This document shows positions 1 to 4,314 of a stretch of DNA of 5,255 nt, piece after piece. Made by a program: the position numbers and the translations under genes. The notes under the pieces are model-generated. The model did no database searches, was not told the DNA's origin, and was given only the letters and a program-made list of their open reading frames with translations. Each line of letters opens with the position of its first letter. The first letter of the stretch is position 1. Source of the DNA: Sva-07 sp041686315 (GTDB taxonomy: Bacteria; Actinomycetota; Acidimicrobiia; Acidimicrobiales; Ilumatobacteraceae); NCBI GenBank assembly GCA_041686315.1, contig JAWLEC010000192.1, forward strand, positions 1 to 5,255, written 5' to 3'.

Positions 1-1192
1 CGGGGTTCTCGTAGAACCGCTTGGAGATCTCCAGGTACGCCGGGTCGGTGATCATCGCCATGTCGGCGGTGGACATCGTCGGCGGAGTCTCGGGTGCGCC
101 GGGCTCCACCGGCGGCACCATGAAGCCCTCCTTGACCTCCTTGGGCTGCCACTGCTGGGCGCCGGCCGGCGACTCCACGAGCTCCCACTCGTGGCTGAAG
201 ATCGTCTCGAGGTACTTGTTGTCCCACTCGGTCGGGGTCGGCGTCCAGGCGCCTTCCAGGCCGGAGGTGAGCGTGTACTGACCGAGTCCCACCTCGTGCG
301 AGTTGGTCCATCCGAGCCCCTGCTCGGCGAGGCTCGCGGCCTCGGGCTCGGGGCCGTGGTGCTCGGGCGTGACGGCGCCGTGCATCTTGCCGAACGTGTG
401 GCCGCCGACGGTGAGGGCGACGGTCTCCTCGTCGTTCATCGCCATGCGACCGAACGTCTCACGGATGTCCTGCGCCGACTTGAGTGCGTCGGGGATGCCG
501 TTGGGGCCCTCCGGGTTGACGTAGATGAGGCCCATCTGCACGGCGGCGAGCGGGTTGTCGAGCGTTCGGCTGCCGTCTTCGAACGAGCCGGTGTAGCGCT
601 CGTCCTGCGTGGCGAGCCATTCGTTCTCGGGGCCCCAGTAGATGTCGTCCTCGGGCGCCCAGATGTCGGTGCGGCCGAAGGAGAAGCCGGCCGTGCGGAA
701 GCCCATGGTCTCGAGGGCGCGGTTGCCGACGAACACGAACAGGTCGGCCCACGAGATCTGCTTGCCGTACTTCTGCTTGATCGGCAGGATGAGGCGGCGC
801 GCCTTGTCGAGGTTGCCGTTGTCGGGCCACGAGTTGAGCGGCGCATACCGCTGGGCGCCGGTGCCGGCGCCCCCACGACCGTCACTGACGCGGTAGGTGC
901 CGGCGGCGTGCCAGCTCATGCGGATGAAGAAACCGCCGTAGTGACCCCAGTCGGCGGGCCACCAGTCCTGCGAGTCGGTCATCAGCGCGTCGACGTCGCG
1001 GGTGAGTGCATCGATGTCGATGCCCGTGAGTGCCTGGCGATAGTCGTAGTCCGAGTCGAACGGTGTGGAGTCGGGATGGTTCTGGTGCAGGATCCTCAGG
1101 TTGAGGGCGTTGGGCCACCACTTCTCGTTGGACTGGAACTCCGCGGAGGTGAGCGACCCCCACTCGGCGGACAGCTTCTCGGTCTCGGTCAT
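1..1192 (-). CDS. katG: Catalase-peroxidase KatG, N-terminal 397 codons (runs off the left edge)
   Basis: KatG is a bifunctional haem enzyme of the cytoplasm that breaks down hydrogen peroxide (catalase) and oxidises organic donors (peroxidase). The N-terminal haem domain is nearly complete here. The distal triad is Arg91, Trp94 and His95 in RMSWHAAGTYR. The proximal haem ligand is His265 in VGGHTFGKMHGA. Trp94, Tyr224 (LIYVNPEGPNG) and Met250 (GRMAMND) correspond to the Met-Tyr-Trp crosslink that gives the family its catalase activity. Ser310 in LTSGLEGAW matches M. tuberculosis Ser315, the residue most often changed in isoniazid resistance. The start ATG at 1192-1190 has a strong AAGGAG ribosome binding site 5 nt upstream. 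KatG proteins are usually about 740 residues, so the C-terminal domain and the Arg switch lie outside the window. The gene lies 88 bp downstream of furA on the same strand, so co-transcription is likely. The family assignment is secure. Confidence 0.97.
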   Translation of the reverse strand, partial: MTETEKLSAEWGSLTSAEFQSNEKWWPNALNLRILHQNHPDSTPFDSDYDYRQALTGIDIDALTRDVDALMTDSQDWWPADWGHYGGFFIRMSWHAAGTYRVSDGRGGAGTGAQRYAPLNSWPDNGNLDKARRLILPIKQKYGKQISWADLFVFVGNRALETMGFRTAGFSFGRTDIWAPEDDIYWGPENEWLATQDERYTGSFEDGSRTLDNPLAAVQMGLIYVNPEGPNGIPDALKSAQDIRETFGRMAMNDEETVALTVGGHTFGKMHGAVTPEHHGPEPEAASLAEQGLGWTNSHEVGLGQYTLTSGLEGAWTPTPTEWDNKYLETIFSHEWELVESPAGAQQWQPKEVKEGFMVPPVEPGAPETPPTMSTADMAMITDPAYLEISKRFYENP

Positions 1193-1197
1193 CGGTA

Positions 1198-1203
1198 CTC
1201 CTT
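1198..1203 (-). promoter_or_regulatory. Ribosome binding site of katG
   Basis: On the minus strand this reads AAGGAG, 5 nt before the katG ATG at 1192. It is the strongest Shine-Dalgarno match in the window and fixes the katG start. It sits at the end of a CA-rich leader and overlaps the katG-proximal copy of the 13-bp direct repeat. Confidence 0.85.
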
Positions 1204-1233
1204 GGTGTGTTGTACGGGGTCTTGGTGTGTTGT
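1201..1233. repeat. 13-bp direct repeat in the furA-katG spacer
   Basis: CTTGGTGTGTTGT occurs at 1201-1213 and again at 1221-1233, separated by 7 bp, so the period is 20 bp. In the katG mRNA this reads ACAACACACCAAG twice. The copy nearer katG runs into the ribosome binding site. The whole 88-nt leader (1193-1280) is rich in C and A on the mRNA strand and should be largely unstructured. The repeat is seen directly; a role in translation or mRNA stability is inference. It may simply be a local duplication. Confidence 0.7.
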
Positions 1234-1280
1234 CGGTGCGGGTGTTGCTGTGGTTGTCGGTGAGATGGGTCGAGGGTGCA

Positions 1281-1712
1281 TCAGGAGCTACCCCTGGTGG
1301 TCGTCTGGCAATCCGGACAGATGCCCCAGTAGGTGACCTCGGCCTCGTCGACGACGAAGTCGCCCGAGTCGACGGGAACGAGGCACGGCACCTCGCCGAC
1401 GGCGCAGTCGACGTCGACGAGACGGTCGCAGCTCCGACAGACCAGGTGGTGGTGGTTGTCGCCGACCCGGCTCTCGTAGCGGGCCGACGAACCGGCCGGC
1501 TGGATCCGCCGGATGATGTCGCGGTCGGTGAGCAGGGTGAGCGTGTCGTACACCGACTGCCGGGAGATCGTGCCGATTCCGTGGCGGACATCGTCGGCGA
1601 GTTCGTTGGCGGTGCCGTGCGGTCGTGTGGCCACGGCCTGTAGGACGGCCACGCGCTGGGCGGTGACCTGGAGGTCGTGGTCGCGCAGCGTCTGGACGAG
1701 ATCGGCGGACAT
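1281..1712 (-). CDS. furA: FurA/PerR-like Fur-family transcriptional regulator (143 aa)
   Basis: This is a cytoplasmic metal- and peroxide-responsive repressor. Residues 1-80 form the winged-helix DNA-binding domain, with the recognition helix near SRQSVYDTL (50-58). The C-terminal dimerisation domain carries two CXXC pairs, Cys92/Cys95 and Cys132/Cys135, expected to hold structural zinc, plus Cys103 and Cys110. His32, Glu80 and His87-89 lie where the regulatory metal site of Fur/PerR proteins is found. Glu80 replaces the Asp that is diagnostic for Bacillus PerR, as I recall for mycobacterial FurA too. The stretches GDNHHHLVCRSC, VDCAVGE and YWGICPDC closely match M. tuberculosis FurA from memory. 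The position directly upstream of katG is the classical furA-katG arrangement. The start ATG at 1712 has AGGA 5 nt upstream. The frame stays open further upstream into the SGNH gene, but the family's length and fold begin here. Confidence 0.95.
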   Translation of the reverse strand: MSADLVQTLRDHDLQVTAQRVAVLQAVATRPHGTANELADDVRHGIGTISRQSVYDTLTLLTDRDIIRRIQPAGSSARYESRVGDNHHHLVCRSCDRLVDVDCAVGEVPCLVPVDSGDFVVDEAEVTYWGICPDCQTTTRGSS

Positions 1713-1717
1713 CTGTT

Positions 1718-1721
1718 TCCT
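1718..1721 (-). promoter_or_regulatory. Likely ribosome binding site of furA
   Basis: AGGA on the minus strand lies 5 nt before the furA ATG. It supports this start over the upstream open frame. It conflicts in part with the promoter proposed at 1722-1750, whose transcript would begin only about 3 nt before the ATG and so would lack this site. Either the promoter or the ribosome binding site may therefore not be used as drawn. Confidence 0.45.
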
Positions 1722-1750
1722 AGACTGGCATGAGCTTTGGACTCGGTCAA
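1722..1750 (-). promoter_or_regulatory. Candidate furA-katG promoter
   Basis: On the minus strand TTGACC (1745-1750) is a good -35 element. After 17 nt comes CAGTCT (1722-1727), which keeps the A2 and T6 of a -10 hexamer. The -10 ends 9 nt before the furA ATG, so the mRNA would be almost leaderless. The -35 lies inside the palindrome at 1738-1755, as expected for a self-repressed regulator. The -10 match is only moderate. Confidence 0.5.
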
Positions 1751-1755
1751 GTCCA
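1738..1755. promoter_or_regulatory. 18-bp palindrome over the furA -35: candidate FurA operator
   Basis: TGGACT and AGTCCA form perfect 6-bp inverted arms around a 6-bp centre (CGGTCA). The -35 hexamer is contained within it. Actinobacterial FurA proteins are known to repress their own promoter by binding near the -35, so this is the best operator candidate in the gap. It does not match the AT-rich E. coli Fur box. The symmetry is seen; binding is inferred. Confidence 0.5.
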
Positions 1756-1789
1756 CGACACGCAGAACAGTCACCGACGGCGTGTCGTG
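1754..1789. repeat. 10-bp perfect inverted repeat upstream of the furA promoter
   Basis: CACGACACGC (1754-1763) and GCGTGTCGTG (1780-1789) are exact reverse complements separated by 16 nt. The left arm shares two bases with the palindrome over the -35. It could be a second operator half-site pair, or a hairpin that ends transcription from the SGNH gene. No T-tract follows it on the minus strand, so a canonical intrinsic terminator is not shown. Confidence 0.6.
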
Positions 1790-1790
1790 A

Positions 1791-1804
1791 GGGGCCTCGG
1801 CCCC
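1791..1804. terminator. Short GC hairpin after the SGNH gene, possible terminator
   Basis: GGGGC-CTCG-GCCCC is a perfect 5-bp stem with a 4-nt loop, 46 bp beyond the stop of the SGNH gene. Together with the adjoining inverted repeat at 1754-1789 it could insulate furA from read-through. There is no U-run, so the call rests only on structure and position. Confidence 0.3.
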
Positions 1805-1827
1805 AGCAGTTCCCAGCAGTTCCCAGC
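1802..1827. repeat. 10-bp tandem repeat, two full copies plus a partial
   Basis: CCCAGCAGTT occurs at 1802-1811 and 1812-1821, followed by CCCAGC at 1822-1827. It lies between the SGNH stop and the hairpin at 1791-1804, whose last bases it overlaps. It looks like a small slippage duplication; no function can be read from it. Confidence 0.7.
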
Positions 1828-1849
1828 GGCGGTCGTCGGGCGGCGAGTC

Positions 1850-3238
1850 TCAGGTGCCGGATCGGACCTCGTCCGCCTCGGCGCTGGGGTGGTTCTGCTC
1901 GGTCGCCGTGTCGGAGGCGTGGCGGCGGGGCAGGGTGCCCGCCCGGCGCAGGTCGGCCACGCTGCGCTTCGGCGACGTCGCCGGGTGCACCCGTGCCCAC
2001 CGGCGGGCGCGTCGTGCCACCACCTGGCGACGACGGAGCGCCGCTGCGGCGACGGCCGACAGGAGCGCGACGGTTGCGGCGACGAGCCACCAGGGCGGCG
2101 ACCACATGCTGTTGCGTCCGGGCCCCGACTCCGCCTCGAGCCCGTCCGCATCGGGTGTGGCCGGAGCGGCTACCGGAACGGGCGCCGGAGTCGCACTCGC
2201 CGCAGCGCCTGCGTCGGCCGCCGCCGGGGCGGGCGCATCGTCGTCGACGACACCCAGTGATCGCGCCGTCGCGAGGTCGACGGCGCCGGTCACCTGCAGG
2301 TCGTCCTGCGCGCGCTGGTACGCGGCGACGGCGGCCATCGTGGCGTTGCCGTAGATTCCGTCGACACCGCCGGGGAGATCGATGCCCGCCTCGACGAGCG
2401 CGGCCTGTACCCGTGTCACGGCGGCACCGCTGTCGCCCGGCACGAGCACGGTCCACGCAGCCGCCGACGGGCTGACGTCCTCGCCTGCCAGCACCCGTTC
2501 GACCGTTGCGGCGATGAACGACGTCAGTGCGTCGACGCCCGACGGTGTGAGGTGGATCCCGTCGGTCTCGAACCACGACGAAGCGCCGTTCGACCAGGTC
2601 GCCCAGTCGGCGACCTGGAGATATCCGTCGGACTCGTCGGCAGCGGCGACGAGTTGCTCGTTGTACCGGCGGAACGTCTCGACGCTCGACTGCTCCTGCG
2701 GGTCGGAGTAGGCGACGTCGTCGCTCGTCCGCAGGGTGAGCCACACGACGTGGTCGACGCCCTGCCGGCGGGCCTCGTCGACCACTCCGTCGATCGCCCG
2801 GTCGATCGTGTCGCCGGGGTCGTTGTAGCCCGACATCACCACGAGCACCTGTCCGAGTTCGCCCTCGAGCGTGCGCATCGCCTCGATCACGTTGGCCGAC
2901 CGGTACCCCTCCTGGCTGATGCACGACTGCTCGTAGGTTCGACGGCACGACTCGGCGCTGAACACGAGGTCGAACCGGGTGAGCGCTCCGTAGTCGGCGT
3001 ACCAGCGCACGCCGGTGAGCGTCGAGTCGCCGATCAGGCTGATGCTCGGCGCGCCGTCACGGTCGATCCGGATCGTCTGGTCGGCCGACGTCGATCCGGG
3101 GGCCACGCCGAGGGCGGTGGCGGAGAGGACGGCGACGGCGAGCGAGCAGGCGACGACGATGCGGCTCCAACGGCTGCGGGGTGGCACGGCCGGGGGAGTG
3201 GGCAGGGTGTCCATCGGAGCGCCCGACGCTAGCGGCAT
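1850..3238 (-). CDS. SGNH/GDSL-family hydrolase with peptidoglycan-binding domain and C-terminal membrane segment (462 aa)
   Basis: This is probably an exported esterase or deacetylase acting at the cell envelope; the substrate is unknown. Residues about 27-48 are a hydrophobic N-terminal signal or anchor after a basic RSRWSR stretch. The SGNH domain spans about 65-250. It shows GDS with nucleophile Ser72, the GYND block (Gly137, Asn139) and DGIHL with Asp226 and His229, so the catalytic set looks complete. Residues about 264-330 resemble a PG_binding_1 domain (GDSGAAVTRVQAAL, then GVDGIYGNAT). An Ala/Pro linker (335-370) leads to a transmembrane segment (about 383-401), followed by an Arg-rich tail as in a stop-transfer anchor. 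No LPXTG motif is seen. The start is uncertain: ATG at 3238 or ATG at 3214 (residue 9), neither with a good ribosome binding site. It stands 131 bp from the DUF1330 gene and 137 bp from furA, so it is probably a separate unit. Confidence 0.85.
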   Translation of the reverse strand: MPLASGAPMDTLPTPPAVPPRSRWSRIVVACSLAVAVLSATALGVAPGSTSADQTIRIDRDGAPSISLIGDSTLTGVRWYADYGALTRFDLVFSAESCRRTYEQSCISQEGYRSANVIEAMRTLEGELGQVLVVMSGYNDPGDTIDRAIDGVVDEARRQGVDHVVWLTLRTSDDVAYSDPQEQSSVETFRRYNEQLVAAADESDGYLQVADWATWSNGASSWFETDGIHLTPSGVDALTSFIAATVERVLAGEDVSPSAAAWTVLVPGDSGAAVTRVQAALVEAGIDLPGGVDGIYGNATMAAVAAYQRAQDDLQVTGAVDLATARSLGVVDDDAPAPAAADAGAAASATPAPVPVAAPATPDADGLEAESGPGRNSMWSPPWWLVAATVALLSAVAAAALRRRQVVARRARRWARVHPATSPKRSVADLRRAGTLPRRHASDTATEQNHPSAEADEVRSGT

Positions 3239-3297
3239 CCGTCGGCGTCGTCGTCAGAGCGGGCCCGAGCTCGCTGGGTCGGGTAGCCGTCGCCAGG

Positions 3298-3325
3298 TCA
3301 CGATCGGGGTCAGACCCAATCGTGA
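3298..3325. terminator. Stem-loop downstream of the DUF1330 gene, candidate terminator
   Basis: TCACGAT (3298-3304) pairs with ATCGTGA (3319-3325). After a small internal bulge, GGGT (3307-3310) pairs with ACCC (3314-3317), leaving a 3-nt loop. It lies 45 bp past the DUF1330 stop and 60 bp before the first SGNH start, a suitable place to separate the two units. No T-tract follows on the minus strand, so it may act as a non-canonical terminator or as an operator for the SGNH gene. Confidence 0.45.
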
Positions 3326-3369
3326 TGACATGGCCGGCCGATCGGGCGAACCGCCTCCCGGCGATCCGC

Positions 3370-3777
3370 TCAATCGGCGCCCGGGCGCGTGGTGATCAAC
3401 TCCTGACACAGCAGGCCGGCCTCGCGGTGGCGGTGCATCTCGTGGTAATCGGGATGGTTCAGCGTCTGGATGAACGCGGAACGGTTCGGGAAGTGCATGA
3501 CCAGCACGGCGTCCCAGTCGCCCTGGCCGATGAAGTAGCGCTCGGTCCGCCCGTACAGCAGGCACGTGCCGCCCACCTCGTCGGCAGCGACCCGGAAGGC
3601 GTCGACGTAGCGCTGGTACGCGGCGGCGCCCGGCTCCGCCGTGCCGTGCAGGGGATGGTCGGTCTCGTACTCGGCCGTGACCCGGAACTTCACGAGGTTC
3701 ACCTGGGCGATCGGGCCGTCGTGCGGATCGTCGCGAAAGGCGCGGAACTGGTCGGCGGTGGGCTGGAAGGCGGGCAT
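3370..3777 (-). CDS. DUF1330 family protein (135 aa)
   Basis: This is a small soluble protein with the dimeric alpha-beta barrel pattern of DUF1330. Its hallmarks are QVNLVKF (residues 25-31), a tyrosine-rich helix AAYQRYVDAF (52-61), GGTCLLYGR (69-77), the strand WDAVLVMHFPNRSAF (88-102) and a final HPDYHEMHRHREAGL (108-122). The biochemical role of DUF1330 is not established; related barrels include monooxygenases and stress proteins, so none is assigned. The start ATG at 3777 has GAGGA only 3 nt upstream, which is short but acceptable. An in-frame upstream extension overlaps the hxlR gene and shows no family features. The start is 34 bp after the HxlR stop on the same strand, so co-transcription and control by that regulator are likely. 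Confidence 0.85.
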   Translation of the reverse strand: MPAFQPTADQFRAFRDDPHDGPIAQVNLVKFRVTAEYETDHPLHGTAEPGAAAYQRYVDAFRVAADEVGGTCLLYGRTERYFIGQGDWDAVLVMHFPNRSAFIQTLNHPDYHEMHRHREAGLLCQELITTRPGAD

Positions 3778-3780
3778 CGG

Positions 3781-3785
3781 TCCTC
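3781..3785 (-). promoter_or_regulatory. Ribosome binding site of the DUF1330 gene
   Basis: GAGGA on the minus strand, 3 nt before ATG 3777, decides this start over upstream in-frame extensions. The spacing is shorter than usual. Confidence 0.5.
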
Positions 3786-3811
3786 GTTCGGGGTCGGTGG
3801 GTCGAAGGTGA

Positions 3812-4243
3812 TCAACTCTTCGATCGGATGTCGTTCGGGCCGAACGTGGTGGCGCACGTCCGGCACCAGAAGCCCTGCTCGAACTCGTCGCCACAGTCGG
3901 CGTGGACGAGCACGGCAGTGCGTGTGCCGTCGCCGAACCAACGGTCGCCCCAGCGGATCAGTGCGACGAGGGCGGGGGAGAGTTCCTGGCCGGCGGGGGT
4001 GAGCACGTAGTCGTGGCGGGGCGGGTGGTCCTGGTATCGCCGGCGTTCGAGGATGCCTGCCTCGACCAGCCGCTTGAGCCTCCCGGCGAGCACCGGACGT
4101 GAGACGCCGAGGTCTGCGTGCAGTGCATCGAAGCGCCGGATCCCGCGGAAGACGTTGCGCACGATCAGCATCGACCAGCGGTCGCCGACGATCGATGCGA
4201 CGGCCTCGATCCCGGGTTCGCGGTCGGTGGATGGCGACGGCAT
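3812..4243 (-). CDS. HxlR-family winged-helix transcriptional regulator (143 aa)
   Basis: This is a cytoplasmic DNA-binding protein of the HxlR (MarR-like) family. The winged-helix domain covers about residues 8-103. It has the family pattern IVGDRWSMLIVRNVFRGIRRF (18-38), the recognition region LGVSRPVLAGRLKRLVEAGIL (45-65), and the wing with YVLTPAGQEL (79-88). The N-terminal cysteine of redox-sensing members such as YodB is absent. A C-terminal extension holds Cys117, Cys127 and Cys130 (CRTC), like half of a zinc ribbon. I chose ATG 4243 because TATGTT lies exactly 6 nt upstream, as for a leaderless mRNA, and because the domain begins just after it. A GTG at 4291 would add 16 residues unlike the family and would remove the candidate operator from non-coding sequence. 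The gene is divergent from cofG and leads into the DUF1330 gene. The inducing ligand is unknown. Confidence 0.9.
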   Translation of the reverse strand: MPSPSTDREPGIEAVASIVGDRWSMLIVRNVFRGIRRFDALHADLGVSRPVLAGRLKRLVEAGILERRRYQDHPPRHDYVLTPAGQELSPALVALIRWGDRWFGDGTRTAVLVHADCGDEFEQGFWCRTCATTFGPNDIRSKS

Positions 4244-4249
4244 CAACCG

Positions 4250-4255
4250 AACATA
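4250..4255 (-). promoter_or_regulatory. -10 element of the hxlR gene, leaderless start
   Basis: TATGTT (TANNNT) on the minus strand is followed by 6 nt and then the ATG at 4243. Transcription would thus begin at or next to the A of the start codon. No Shine-Dalgarno sequence is present, which fits. No good -35 is seen; the expected position (about 4273-4278) falls in an arm of the repeat at 4272-4296. Confidence 0.6.
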
Positions 4256-4296
4256 GCAGTGAGTTTTCCGCAGTGAGTTCGTATTCCACACTCACT
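4256..4296. promoter_or_regulatory. Candidate shared operator: AGTGAGT repeats between hxlR and cofG
   Basis: AGTGAGT occurs at 4258-4264 and 4272-4278, inside a 10-bp direct repeat GCAGTGAGTT at 4256-4265 and 4270-4279. Its reverse complement ACTCACT is at 4290-4296. The last two form a 7-bp inverted repeat with an 11-bp spacer, centre to centre 18 bp. The array fills the space between the two divergent -10 elements. HxlR proteins commonly bind inverted repeats at their own promoters, so autoregulation and joint control of cofG are inferred. Confidence 0.5.
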
Positions 4297-4302
4297 CGCG
4301 GT

Positions 4303-4308
4303 TACCGT
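4303..4308 (+). promoter_or_regulatory. -10 element of cofG, leaderless start
   Basis: TACCGT (TANNNT) is followed by 6 nt and the ATG at 4315, the same geometry as on the opposite strand for hxlR. No ribosome binding site precedes this ATG. The -35 region would fall around 4280-4286 and has no good match, so an activator or an extended promoter may be needed. Confidence 0.5.
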
Positions 4309-4314
4309 GCGGCG

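Noticed and set aside
191..1336. Long plus-strand open frame (381 codons) antisense to katG
   Set aside because: It is a shadow of the high-GC katG gene: its sequence is Val/Arg/Gly/Ala-rich with no family pattern, while the opposite strand encodes an intact KatG.
1713..2948. Upstream extension of the furA frame through the SGNH gene
   Set aside because: The extension is Arg/Gly-rich out-of-frame translation of the SGNH gene; the Fur fold begins at the ATG at 1712, which has its own ribosome binding site.
2552..3232. Plus-strand open frames opposite the SGNH and DUF1330 genes (also 1513-2475 and 3181-4002)
   Set aside because: Compositional shadows in high-GC DNA, without conserved motifs or ribosome binding sites, and overlapping well-supported minus-strand genes.
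3391..3818. 12-bp direct repeat GGTGATCAACTC at 3391-3402 and 3807-3818 flanking the DUF1330 gene
   Set aside because: One 12-bp match is expected by chance in about 5 kb; both copies lie in coding ends (DUF1330 ELITT and the HxlR stop), and no mobile-element signs are present.
4244..4291. GTG at 4291 as the hxlR start
   Set aside because: It would add 16 residues that do not look like the family and would put the coding region over the leaderless -10 and the operator repeats.
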